Assembly (NCBI RefSeq): GCF_020520425.1
Contig: NC_079488.1
Location: 7,479,747-7,543,746 of the forward strand
DNA length: 64,000 nt
Direction of reading: 5' to 3'
DNA from: Spinacia oleracea
Lineage: Eukaryota; Streptophyta; Magnoliopsida; Caryophyllales; Amaranthaceae
Made by a program: the position numbers and the translations under genes. The notes beneath the pieces are model-generated. The model searched no databases and was not told where the DNA came from. It was given only the letters and a program-made list of their open reading frames with translations. This document shows positions 48,026-58,568 of this stretch, piece after piece (within the stretch, counting starts at the first letter, position 1; the number at the start of each line of letters is the position of its first letter).

Positions 48026-48469
48026 TGTTTGGGCTCCCAATTGGAAACCAATTGGGCCTCTAAGTCCAAAGCCCAATGGCTCAATACAGCAACATCAAAC
48101 CCACAAGCGCTACATTCCAAAAAGGCTATCCAGCCACCAATCAAGGCCCAAGGCCCAAATAGTAATAAATGACCTATGGGCACATTTACTACTAAAACAC
48201 TATAAATAAGCCGCCAAGGCACACACCCCAAGGTACGTCCATTTCACGCCTTAAGACTACTCTTCTAGAGAACTTCTCTCTCTAGAATCCGAGCATTGTT
48301 CTTACTTAGGCATCGGAGGGGCTTTCCTCGGAAACACCCCCGAGGCTAGTAACTTGTTTATTGTGCAGGTTGATTTGGACACGACACATTCGAGCTAGCA
48401 AGATCTTCAACACACACAAAAGGGCCTTCATTCGAAGCCCATTGTTTCATCCACTTCAACACCGGAACA
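48026..48469 (+). repeat. 3' LTR of the Tat element
   Basis: 444 bp, preceded by the purine-rich ggtctgggggcatgt (polypurine-tract region) and followed by the target duplication tctac. Reads identical to the 5' LTR. Confidence 0.93.
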
Positions 48470-49149
48470 TCTACAATTTCATTTTTCTGTTGATTTTATT
48501 TGCAATTTTCTAAATTGTTAAATATATTCTGGGTTGGGTTTTTTTTGTTATCTTTGTTTTGGTGTTGTGAGATTCGTATTATACTTGTATGATATGTTTC
48601 CATTTTTCTGATATGATGGGTTTCAATCAAATTGTTAAATACATCCTGTTGTGTTTGTTTGGTGTATTTTCATGAGAAATTCTACTTGGAATTCGTATAA
48701 TCCTATTCATTTTTTCTGACAATCACTGTTCTATCTTTCACTCCATAGTTTGTGTTGTTGTAGAATTTCAAAGAGAGATGGCAAACCAAGGAGCTAAGAA
48801 GAGAAAGGAAGAGAATGCCCGTCATATGTCAAACATTCTTCACCTAATTATTGGGTGTAATGTAAATTCCTACCCCTATCCCCTTTTCTGAATTGCTTTT
48901 CTGCAACTATTGATAGATGATGTGATTGGAAGCAATCATTATATGAAAATGTATGTCTAACTACAAATGTAGTCTAAAATTCACTATTCTTTAACTTTTG
49001 GTTAGAAAGCACTGAATTAAAACAACCCATCAAAATTCCTGCCTTTCTTAAAGTTGTAAAGTAGCATATGTTCATTTCACATTTGATTAAGGGTAAGTTG
49101 GAAATACAGGTACCCTTCCTATAATTGAGGCATATCAATTCAATAATGG

Positions 49150-49545
49150 TATTAGGGTTATATTGATGACTTGATATAGGGGGAAAATGTGATGATCGGT
49201 AAGGTTCAAGGCTTTAAGCTTATGTTGGGGTCTTTAAGTATAGAGCGCCATTTATCAACATTGTCAATGGTCGTTGAATATAGGGTAATGTTGATGACTT
49301 GATATAGGGGGCAAATGTGATGATCGGTAAGGTTTAAGGCTTAAAGCTTATGTTGCGGTCTTTAAGTATAGAGTGCCGTCTATCAATATTGTCAATGGTC
49401 GTTGAATAGGGTAATGTTGATGATTTGATATAGGGGGAAAATGTGATGATCGGTAAGGTTTAAGGCTTTTAAGCTTATGCCAGGGTCTTTAAGTATAGAG
49501 CACCATCTATGATCTATCAAAATTGTTGATGGTTGTTGAATATTT
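49150..49545. repeat. Three tandem ~127-bp repeats in a TMEM208 intron
   Basis: gatgacttgatatagggggaaaatgtgatgatcggtaagg recurs at about 49163, 49290 and 49421, each followed by ctttaagtatagag and caatggtcgttgaata. Units vary from 121 to 131 bp through small indels. No inverted ends were seen. Confidence 0.85.
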
Positions 49546-51150
49546 TTCGTGCTATTTGACTTACATGATGCTTGGATCTTTCCTTCTCTATACCTTTCAA
49601 AAAGTCATTTCAATTTGAGGTGTTTATTGTTGCATTGTTTAGAATCTCATGTTTAATAGTATCCTGATAGAGGTATTTTCCGTCGTTGAATGAATACACC
49701 TTTATCAAACAAAAATTATAAACACCTAACTAACCGGCTATATGAGGTATAGCGGCAAGCATAGGGATATTCCCAAGGAAACGGAGTGAAGTGAGTTCAA
49801 TTGTTAAGCTAGTTTAGGACGGAGTTTGAAATTGAATTATCGACTACAATTCTAAGCTATCAAACAAGTTTTTGCAAATAAAGGGAAGCGTTAGGGAATT
49901 GGGAATAGACTAGGGTAATCGGGGAAGGACAAAGGCTAATCACACAATTACGAAGCAATGACTTGACATATAGGGGAAAAACAACTATTGACGAGCTCGC
50001 CACCTCTCGGATAGAGCGCGCTAAATCATCTAATCTAAGAAAACCTCTCGCGTGATCCTAGGACTAGACGACTTGCAATTGAGAACTACTTTTCACATGC
50101 ATCATAGAGACTCACAATCTCTTGCCAAATCAAGATGACACACTCCAATTAATTCTAATTAAACTAGCATTTGCAACTACTAATTCATTAGTCATGGAAA
50201 TCCTATCATAAAATCAAATTTAATCACATCAATAATCAACAATCATCCTTCAATTTCCCACAATTTAGCCCTAGGTTCACCCCTATCCCTAACTAGAAAC
50301 TACTCACTACTCATGATTTTAGCTAAGGAAATCAAGGATTCAAAGCAGGTAGACATTGAATTGAAGGATTGAATGCAAGGAATCAAGAAACTAAGAATTC
50401 AATTGAGAATCAATGGAAAATTAGAATCAACAAAACTATCATCAAAGCAATTAAACAATCAAGAAAATCAAGATGAATAACAAAGCATAAAAGATTGAAT
50501 TGAAATTGCAATAAAAATCAAAGAGTTGAAAGAGAATTACAAGTTGAAGCTTCCTCCAATGGTAGTTTCTCTCTCCTAATCCAAAGCTTGAAAATCTAAG
50601 AATTCTCTCTCTAATATTCTGAAAACTAATTTGGAAACTCTAAAATGAATTGTTATTGAAAAAATAATCGAAAAAGCTATTTATATGTTTCCCCAAATAG
50701 AAGCTAAAATTCAATTAACACACATAATTTTTGTGCGAGCAAACGGAGCGAAGACTGATTTCCTTCGTCATGTTCTACCGCACAAAATATCTGTGCGATC
50801 GAACAGACCTGACTTAGCCAAATTTCCCATATTGTTGCCTGGTTGGGTTCATTTCTTCTTCCAAGAACTACTCTTTCTACATATGTGATCCAAATCTTTA
50901 TTATACGTTCTGAAGTGCTATTTTATCCGAGGGAACATTGCTTTTTCATGGAGTAACTTGGTGATGAATTATTATCCCTGCATTGGACTTTTAGTATTTG
51001 GTGTCTGACCATACTAAAGAAATACTTGTGTCATACTCATTCCAAATTTTATCTACACAAAATGTGGTGCTGTTTGCAATTAGAATAATAGCTTTAGCTA
51101 TGATATAAGATGGTGCACTAGCACGGGTAAATACTTAGTATTAAACTCTG
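49546..51150. other. Intronic sequence, probably old repeat, no gene seen
   Basis: The block from about 49690 (aactaaccggctatatgagg...agcggcaagcatagggatattcccaagg) to about 50850 differs in texture from the rest of the intron and may be a retroelement fragment. It includes the paired words gtgcgagcaaacgga and gtgcgatcgaacag. No coding frame, LTR pair or TSD was identified. Confidence 0.35.
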
Positions 51151-51157
51151 AACCTTT

Positions 51158-51530
51158 ATGTATATTGACAATGGTTATAATCTGCACTTCATCTCACTAG
51201 AATATGCAGCCTCGGACAATGCTTCCCCCCCCCCCCCCGTATGGCTCCCCCCCCCCCCCCTCCCCCCACCAAATCGTACCTTTGCTCAGTCTCTAGACAT
51301 TATCCTTTTGTGTATGACCTGTCTCACATCTCTCTCGATTGTACTCCCTCCGTCCCTAAAAAATTGCTCCATATACCATAAACTGTGAACCTTAGCCTTC
51401 TAATCTGCATTTCATCTCACTAGACCCCTTAGCCATCTAATCTGCAGCCTCAGCCAATGCTTTTTTTTTTCCTATATGGCTTCCCCCCCCCCCCCCCCCC
51501 CCCCCCGCCCCACCCCACCAAATCGCTCCT
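51158..51530. repeat. Duplicated segment with poly(C) tracts
   Basis: The phrase atctgcactt/atttcatctcactaga ... gcagcctc(g/a)gccaatgctt ... ccaccaaatcg occurs at 51179-51280 and again at 51400-51526. Each copy carries long C runs: about 12 and 14 at 51226-51260, and about 24 at 51483-51506. The runs are long enough to be unstable and to be assembly-length artefacts. Confidence 0.7.
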
Positions 51531-51540
51531 TTCTGGTTTG

Positions 51541-51631
51541 ATTGGTGACAATGACGATCTCCTACGACGATTCATGTTAGCCGACCCCAAAACATTTTGG
51601 AACTAAGGCCTTGTTGTTGTTTGTGTTGTTG
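51541..51631 (+). mobile_element. 3' part of a tRNA-derived SINE (Au-like)
   Basis: gccgaccccaaaacattttggaactaaggccttgttgttgtttgtgttgtt has the (G)ACCCCAAA..TTTGG.ACTAAGG.TTTGTTGTTGTTG signature I associate with the 3' end of Au-type plant SINEs. The 5' tRNA-like half with A and B boxes is not evident. Confidence 0.55.
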
Positions 51632-51662
51632 TATGACCTGCCTCACCACTCTCTAGATTGTA

Positions 51663-51880
51663 CTCCCTCTGTCCCAAAAAGATGCCCCATATACCATAAA
51701 TGAATGTCCCTATTTGTTGCTCCATACCTTATTTAGTTTGTGGTCCCCACATGTCTCTCCTGCACATCATTATTTAATCTAACTAAAAGACAAATATACC
51801 TACCATTTACTTTTGAATACAACCAATTCTTAATAAAGTGCACTAAAGCATTTGGGGCAATCTTTTAGGTACGGAGGGAG
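51663..51880. mobile_element. Stowaway-like MITE (218 bp)
   Basis: ctccctctgtcccaaaaagatgcccc (left) and ggggcaatcttttaggtacggagggag (right) are inverted repeats flanked by TA (51661-51662, 51881-51882). The CTCCCTCYGTCCC terminus is the standard plant Stowaway end. Decayed ends of the same type occur at 51344-51360 and about 52888-52900. Confidence 0.88.
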
Positions 51881-53000
51881 TACCTTCTTTTTGTGGAGCT
51901 CTGTCTCTTACTTGTTTAGTTATTCAGTAATAGTTCCATTTCAGTTTTGGTGTTAACTCATTAATGTAAAACGGGAAAAAAATTGTGATGCAATAATCTG
52001 ATGATTATAATTCTCATCACCCAGGTTGCCTACATCTTGGTGAGGATGATTTTTTATCATTCTTCTTTCACTTGGAAGCACTGGTTTGGCATAATATTGA
52101 CATCTTTGGCTTATGTAATGCCATATAAACAACTTGCTAGTATGGCTAAACCAGCCTACACAAATGATGGCGAGCTTATCGATGGTGGCTTTGATATGAG
52201 TACTGGAGGAGTCTGTGGGTATGGTTACAGTATGTCTTCACTTATCAATTTTATACCTTTTTATCTTTTCCCACAAAAAAACAAAAACAAAACTGAAGAG
52301 TCTAGGTAACATAGGTTTTGCTGCTTTTTCTGTGATAATTGGGTTAAAGTTTAAAATCAATCAACACTCTTAGCTTATTTCTTGGTTTAAGGAATTTCAA
52401 AGGTGCTGGCATCTAAAACCCAATCAACACAGTAGCTTATTCATAGATAATTTTTGTGTAATTTTTCATATATAATATCTCATTTTCTAAGCAATATTTT
52501 GCCATGTTTTTTTTCTTTTAGATACCAGGATTTGCGGCTTATAAAGCTTCTGGCTTCATCAAAGGCTTCATGTCAAACGATTCGGAGGTACCTTCCCGGC
52601 TTCCCTTACCTTCCCTTCCCCATGGAAAATCATTCTACATCGAGAACGTTTACGTTTTACATCAAACCAAACGTAGCCTATATGCTTCCGAGTTATTTGT
52701 CACACTAGTCCACCCCCACTTGCTTAATGAAGGCTATAATATTGTATTGTTTTACAAAAAGATCCATCATAGAAGTATTTGTTGGTGTTATTTGAATGTA
52801 GTGGCATACAAGGAAGTCCAATCATAAATCATTACTATTTTTACTATTTAGTACGGAGTAAATGTGACTGTTAATGGGTTGTGAATGGAGGGAGTAACTT
52901 TTAAGTTTTAACTTATTTACAGGGGGCGGAGGAGGATGAAAAGACTCGTAAGAAAAGAGAAAAGATGGAAAGGAAAGCTTCAAGACCAAAATTTGCGAAA

Positions 53001-53652
53001 GGACATTTTATTTTCCAGATAGTTTTCCACGGAAAGCTAGAAAAAGAAGAAATGCCCGGGATCAAGTTCGGGCAATGTGCAATGCAAGAAAAGAAAATGC
53101 AGCAAAAAACAACAATATAGCTCAGACTTCTTCAGCTACAGAAATTGTCTTCGGTTCCATAGTCTCTACTATCAAACAGGTGATGCAGGATAAAGATTCA
53201 GGAAAGGTTGGGAGCAATACTGATAAGGGTAAAGGAAAGGCTTTTGTTCCATTTGTTGTTGGTAGTTCAACAATTCCAAAGGATATAGAAATTGTTGAAG
53301 TTGAAGACGATGAGGAGATCAATTCTGTCACCAACAACTAATTTGGACCGTTCTTTTGGTGCGACGCAGGCTTCACAAGGTTATATATGGCGTCTTTTTG
53401 GATGTATATAATCCTAGTTTTAAAGCATAAGTATTTTCGTAATATCGATTATGGTATTAGGATAGATAACGATTTTCATCCTCATTTTGATAGTCCTATC
53501 TTTTGCGGGCTTAAGGAAGATAGTTAGCAGGACAAGGATGATTTGCTCAGCTGATCTGATTTTTTTCTGGATCATGCTTGCTTTTGTTAGTATTAAGGTT
53601 TTTATCCCTAATTAATTAATATATATATATCGTCGGTTTGCGTTAAAAAAAA
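53001..53652 (+). mobile_element. Poly(A)-tailed retroposed insert in the TMEM208-like last exon
   Basis: A 13-bp direct repeat, aaaatttgcgaaa, flanks the insert (52988-53000, 53653-53665). The right end is a poly(A) tract (53645-53652, merging into the repeat). This is the signature of LINE-driven target-primed reverse transcription. The insert has an open frame including 53075-53341 (MCNARKENAAKNNNIAQTSS... ending EEINSVTNN) and an AT-rich 3' tail with tcgtcggtttgcgtt before the A run. The tail resembles plant LINE 3' ends, so this is either a 5'-truncated or internally deleted LINE or a processed transcript. The source is unresolved. Confidence 0.8.
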
Positions 53653-53723
53653 AAAATTTGCGAAAACACCAACTTGATAGCTAGCTAGGTCTCTCGAATC
53701 TCGAATCTCGATCGAGGTAGTAT

Positions 53724-53899
53724 CAGTGGCGGATCTAGAAATAGTACTAAGTGGGGTCACTATTACAAAATTAATGAAAAATTAACTAAATTAGGTACTT
53801 TTTAAAATGAATTAGTCGAAAATTAACTAAAATTATGCAATTTTTTTTGGCCAAGTGGGGTCAAGTGACCCCACTTCCCATACACTAGATCCGCCACTG
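53724..53899. mobile_element. hAT-type MITE (176 bp)
   Basis: Perfect TIR cagtggcggatctag / ctagatccgccactg, flanked by the perfect 8-bp duplication ggtagtat (53716-53723, 53900-53907). Subterminal inverse words are aagtggggtcac and gtgaccccactt. Confidence 0.93.
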
Positions 53900-53907
53900 G
53901 GTAGTAT

Positions 53908-55160
53908 GTTTTCAACAAATACAGTGGAATCAGATTTAACAAAAAGTTCAGTTAAGGTCTGTCTGTATGTACGCTGTAGACTGTAGTAGTGGAATCTTTA
54001 TCTAACCAAAGTGATTTTTTAGTTTAGTTTTCTTTTCTCTATCATATAGGATAAATTTAGATTTGCATTGGACGTACTTGTTTACTTGTTGTATCTTCAT
54101 CATTCAATCTACAATTAAGATAATTAATTAAAGAAATCTAGAATCTTTTGTCTTACAAGGTTTCCATGTGTAATCTTATTTTTTCGGATTTGAAGTTGTT
54201 TAAATTAGCACCTTTTCACTACCAGGAACTTTTCCGGTAATCTTGTATCTGAATTTTGACTGTTTCGCATGTGTCACTGAATTAATAGCTTCCACTTAAC
54301 CTTAAACTGAGGCCGTTGTTGGAAAAATTGATTCTAATAATCTTATGTTTGACCGGTTTTATTTTATTAATCCCACATATGAAGGTTTTTTTCCCATTAA
54401 TCCAACCTTTTGGACCTATTCACTTTTATCGGTCTTAACAGATAAAGATATTTTTATGTCCAAAAATAGTGCTTCGTATGAAGTATAATATAAGAACATT
54501 ATGAAACAGACTAAAACGAAAAGTGTAAATATTATTCCAGTCATGTTCATTTATTTTGTTAAGTTTCTCCTTGATTATATGATTTACATCAGTTTGACGG
54601 TTTTTTAAAGCTCGTTTATTAAGCTCGAATAAAGCTCGTTTTGCTCGAGCTAAACTAGTGAGCCCGAGACAACCGGATGTTTAAGGATCAAAGCTCGAAT
54701 AGCAAACTGCAAAGCTCGAATAGTTATCAAGCTTAGCTCGAACAAGGTTTACCTTGAATCGGCTCAACTCGTTTGCAGAATTGCAGCCCTAACTTTTTGT
54801 TTCTAAATGTTTGTGTCAAAACCATATATGACACTCAAAGTGGGACGGAGAGAGTATATAATAATATAACTATAAATGCAGAATTCTGTACAATTTATTA
54901 GGATCTGGCAGGCATTGATTGTAAAAATCAGATCGGATTAGCGAAGAGGTGGCCAATTAGCATTTAGTTAATACTAGGTTACAGACAAAATTACAATTAA
55001 TTGTCAGCTTTAGAACTCAGAAGTCAGAACTCAGCTAACTTGACAAAAACTCATGGTTACATTCTGCTAATTAAAAATTGTACTTGGAATAGTATTCATT
55101 TCCATTTTCCAGTTATCCAAAAATATATTTCACCCATAAATCTTGTTGCTCATTCATCCC
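53908..55160. other. Intergenic sequence with decayed repeats
   Basis: No gene seen. At about 54610-54780, repeated aagctcg and ctcgagc words (gctcgtttattaagctcgaataaagctcg) match in inverse orientation the segment at 16110-16230, a dispersed repeat family. A MITE-like stretch near 54310-54430 (ttattaatcccacat, cccattaatccaacc) is too degraded to bound. Confidence 0.5.
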
Positions 55161-55708
55161 TAGACCTGTCAAACGGGTCGGTCGGGTCGGGTTGTAAAAA
55201 ATTACTTTCGGGTTCGGGTTGAATCGGGTCGGTCACTTTCGGGTTCGGGTTTGCAAATGCTTGTTCGGGACCCAGAACTTTCGGGTTCGGGTTGACCCAA
55301 CGGGTTGAGAGATTTTAAAACGCGCATTATATTTTCATTAATTTAGGTTATAAATATACAAAATATTGGCACAAATTAACAAATTTTCCTACGAAAGTTT
55401 ATATTTAGTCAAATTCAACCACAAAATGGCTTATAATTCAAATTAAAATCATATTACACACAACAATAGTAAAAACAACGTGTCTATTATGCTTAAATTT
55501 TCTCATAATCTCATTTATTACTATAAATACAATGATTTTCAATCGGTCGGGTCCAAAACGGGTTCGGTCGGGTTTTGACCCATTCCTTTTCGGGTTGCTC
55601 GGGTTCGGATAAAATCGGGTTACGGGTCACAAAATCTTGTTCAGGACCCAGTATTTTCGGGTCGGGTTCGGGTCGGTTTTCGGGTCGGGTCGATTTTTGA
55701 CAGCTCTA
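55161..55708. mobile_element. hAT-type non-autonomous element (548 bp) with perfect TSD
   Basis: TIR tagacctgtcaaa / tttgacagctcta and the perfect 8-bp duplication ttcatccc (55153-55160, 55709-55716). Both subterminal regions are packed with cgggttcgggt / gggtcgggt words, direct on the same strand at both ends. The middle is AT-rich and homologous (inverted) to 15301-15690. No transposase is encoded. Confidence 0.93.
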
Positions 55709-55786
55709 TTCATCCCTTATAAGTACAGTAGTATTAATAATCGATCATACAACAACAAAATATAGTATTAACTACTCTGTAGACTG

Positions 55787-56060
55787 TCACGGTCCGAATG
55801 TTTCGGACACGGGATCGTGTGGCGCGCTCCTACCTATTGGGCGGTAAGGGCGCAAGCCTTGTGCGGAAAGAATTCAAAGGAGCTCGTGAAGCACGATTGA
55901 GCAAGGTTTCTGAAAAGGAACGCTCTTGTCTATTGGCGACAAGAATAGGACACGAGCGCCGATCGGGCACTTGTGTGCGCACAACAGTCACAAGTGGGGC
56001 CGGCGACGCGAGTGTATCTATTTAGGAGACTTTGTTGAGGCAAGAAAGCTTAAAAACATG
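55787..56060. other. GC-rich island, probable LTR fragment
   Basis: Starts tgtcacggtccgaatgtttcggacacgg and stays far more GC-rich than its flanks to about 56010 (ggcgcgctcc, gggccggcgacgcgag). A TGTCACGGTCCG start is LTR-like. The other end, a PBS and a matching LTR were not found. The 75-codon frame in it has no family features. Confidence 0.4.
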
Positions 56061-56543
56061 CGACAACACAATATCTATAAAGGCTTACAACAAAGTTAGT
56101 GATTAAGCAATGACAACTTCTGGTGAGATCCGTAAAAGCTTTGTCCACTCCCTTATTTACCCTTGTTTTTTTTGGGTACAAATAAGTTGAAAGGGCAATA
56201 ATAAAATTACAAACAGAAAGGGGACTCGGACCTGAAACCTATCGTACTACAGGCCTATTGTGCTGTAACTAAAGAGAAACAATTCACCTATTAATTCAGC
56301 CACCATCATAAGTAATTTCGATTTTTTTTTTTTCATCAGGACATAATGCTTGTAGAACAGCTATAATTTGCTTTGATATGTCAGTTTCAAAGCTTGTACA
56401 TGTGATCAAGGTTTTCACCCTGTTTCTGATGGGTGGGTACTGGTAGGGGGGCCATAGCCCTTGTGCTTATTCTTTTTTTTCAACAACACATCTCATGAAC
56501 ATCCATTATTAGAAAAGTATCTTGTTTATAATTATAAAATGAG

Positions 56544-56755
56544 GGATTGTTTGGTTGACACTTCAAAATGGGGGAAGTGGAAATTCATGGGAATTTATAG
56601 ATTGACTAGTTGTTTGATTGACATAAAAAAGTAAAAATGGAGAAAGTTGAAATTCATGGGAAGTTTGAGTTCCTACAAAACAATGGAAGAAAATTACCTA
56701 GTACCCCCTTGATCATGGAAATCAGAAATTCACATGTTGTCAACCAAACAACTTT
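56544..56755. mobile_element. MITE with TIR tgtttggttgaca
   Basis: Left gggattgtttggttgacacttc and right catgttgtcaaccaaacaact are inverted. Internal ggaaattcatggga words repeat. The target duplication is unclear. Confidence 0.6.
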
Positions 56756-56757
56756 AG

Positions 56758-57918
56758 GTAGCGTTTGGATAAGAGCATTTTATTTCAAACGATGAATTTC
56801 AATTCTTTAATTTCAAATTCTAACATTCAATTCCAAATAATCTGTTTGGGAAAAACAAGAATTCTGAATCCGTTATTTCAAATCCCCTAATTTGTTTGGG
56901 AAGATATAATTTTGACTTCAAAATAAAAAAAAAATCCTACTTATTTCCTTGCAATAGTTATGAAAACTACATAATCAACACTTAACATAACATTCAAACA
57001 GAAAATTGATATTTAGATTTCTGATATTTAAAGCCCCATACAATGAAGAATTTGATCGGAGGACTGAACTCATTTTCACCTTAAAAATCCAAAATCAATT
57101 GATCTTGGAACTTTAGTTGCAAAAATTCAATTGATCTCTAGAATTTTAATTGCATAATAATGGAACCTAAAACGATTAAGAATGTATTAGTTCCACAACA
57201 ATTGAATATGTGAACTCTTGAATTATTTGATTAATTAAGAACGCAGAACAGAAAATTAAAGTGTTAATAACAACATTAGAATTTGTGGGAAACCAAAACC
57301 CTAACTCTTCAATCACTGCTTTCATCTTCAATGTTACGGCGCCGACAGAGGTTGCGAGGCGGTAGCAAAGAGGCTCAGGGAAGCGACGACTGCAAGGAGG
57401 TTGTGAGAAAGAAACGTGATGATGAGGTTAAAGACAGAGAACAAATCCAAATTTGGCAGCAAACAAGGGACCGACGATGAAGGAGATAGAAAAAGGATGA
57501 AGATGAGAGAGAATTGATGGAGGTTGAAAGGAGAGAGTCGATCAAGAACTGAGGTTGGAAGGCCTTCAATGGCGATGGCGGTGCTTGGAGAGGGGGAGCA
57601 GAGGAGAGAGAAAGGGAGGAGACCTAGAGAGGCAGTCAGTTTTGGATTTCAAATGACAATTTATGAGAGTGGATTAGACTTGATTACCAAACAAGGTATT
57701 TGGGCCAATTCCATTAGACTTGATTTTTTTTAGAGTTGGATTTGGGCCAAATCCAAGTACAAATCCATTAAATTACCAAACAAGGTATTTGGGCCAATTC
57801 CATCATTTCAAATGAAATGATAATATCCAAAATTCCAAACAGACATTAAATTACCAAACAAGGTATTTGGGCCAATTCCATCATTTCAAATGAAATGATA
57901 GTTTCCAAACAGGCCATT
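56758..57918. mobile_element. MITE-like element (~1.16 kb) with a GC-rich, gene-like core
   Basis: Left end gtagcgtttggataagag, right end (inverted) taatggcctgtttggaaacta. The outer parts are AT-rich (atttcaaacgatgaatttc against tcatttcaaatgaaatgata). The core, about 57280-57640, is G-rich and purine-rich with ATG frames (ttacggcgccgacagaggttgcgagg), resembling the core of the insert at 11620-12415. Near the right end, caaacaaggtatttgggccaattcca is present three times (about 57688, 57776, 57853). Confidence 0.55.
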
Positions 57919-58304
57919 AAGAAATTCTCATGAATTTAACAATGGGAACTAATTTCCTTTGAATTACAACTTCCTATGGAAATTAAATTTCCATGTTAAC
58001 CAAACAGGTTCTGAATATATACAAGTACAATTGATTCCAAAAAGAGAAGAAAATGTATTCGCGTTTTTCCTATACATTCTACAAAGCTCTAAAGTTTACA
58101 AAAACACAAAATGGCTAATTGTTAGTTCCCTGACACTGAATAAAAGAAAACTGTAAAAAAGTAAAAATAACTCTATGGCCCTACTTTATCCTACACTTTA
58201 CATGTTTATAAGGTTTTTTTTATAAAAGGTTGTTCAATGTTATTCGGTAAAAGTTTTTCAAACATAACAAGCTTGAGGTCATGTATTTCCTTAAAATTTT
58301 CATG

Positions 58305-58522
58305 CTAGGTTACTTGGACTTTTCATTTTACCTCAATTACCCGCGTCGGATCTTCGATACTCGGACATGGGTACGGACATTGGACACATCATTTTGGACC
58401 AAAATCGTGAAAAAAACATCATTTTGGACCAAAATCATGAATTTTTTTCCCAAAATAGCCGAGTCAGACACTTGGACACGTACCCGTGTCCTGCATGGGG
58501 AACCCGAATCCGAGTAACATAG
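58305..58522. mobile_element. Second copy of the ctatgttactcggac MITE family
   Basis: Ends ctaggttacttggac and gaatccgagtaacatag match the TIRs at 3311-3492. Flanks ttttcatg and gtttcatg agree at 7 of 8 positions. Inside, catcattttggaccaaaatc(g/a)tgaa is tandemly doubled. Confidence 0.78.
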
Positions 58523-58568
58523 GTTTCATGGAATACGACTAATACCTCGAATGTTAAGACGTTCTCTA

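Larger units (their letters stand above)
21439..48469 (+). mobile_element. Tat-type Ty3/gypsy LTR retrotransposon, 27 kb including nested insertions
   Basis: Bounded by 444-bp LTRs (21439-21882 and 48026-48469) and the 5-bp duplication tctac (21434-21438, 48470-48474). Lineage evidence: pol order PR-RT-RNaseH-second RNase H-integrase, an antisense gene after pol, and a tandem-repeat-bearing 3' region, all known for the Tat/Retand group. By eye the two LTRs are identical, which points to recent insertion. The gag-pol frame nevertheless has several stops, so it was probably mobilised in trans. Subtracting the two inner insertions and their duplications leaves about 11.9 kb. It sits in the leader intron of the TMEM208-like gene. 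Confidence 0.92.
48778..53677 (+). pseudogene. TMEM208-like ER membrane protein gene, exon-deficient copy
   Basis: TMEM208 homologues (SND2 in yeast) help SRP-independent targeting of membrane proteins to the ER. Exons seen: 48778-48861 (MANQGAKKRKEENARHMSN), 52025-52218 (HSSFTWKHWFGIILTSL ... ELIDGGFDMSTGGVCG), 52522-52587 (IPGFAAYKASGFIKGFM) and 52923 onward (EEDEKTRKKREKMERKASRP). The exon that should encode the next membrane segment (about 28 residues ending FWYTYLV in homologues I recall) is absent from the 303-bp gap 52219-52521. Joining the flanking exons directly shifts the frame. The last exon is split at KFAK by a 652-bp poly(A)-tailed insert; the original end, KTPT-stop, follows it at 53677. 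Homology is firm. A pseudogene is likely, though an unusual isoform is not excluded. Confidence 0.8.

Noticed and set aside
48470..48777. Possibility that the right flank of the Tat element is another retroelement internal region
   Set aside because: It continues the leader-intron sequence found left of the element (after the tctac duplication) and ends at an acceptor just before the TMEM208-like ATG.
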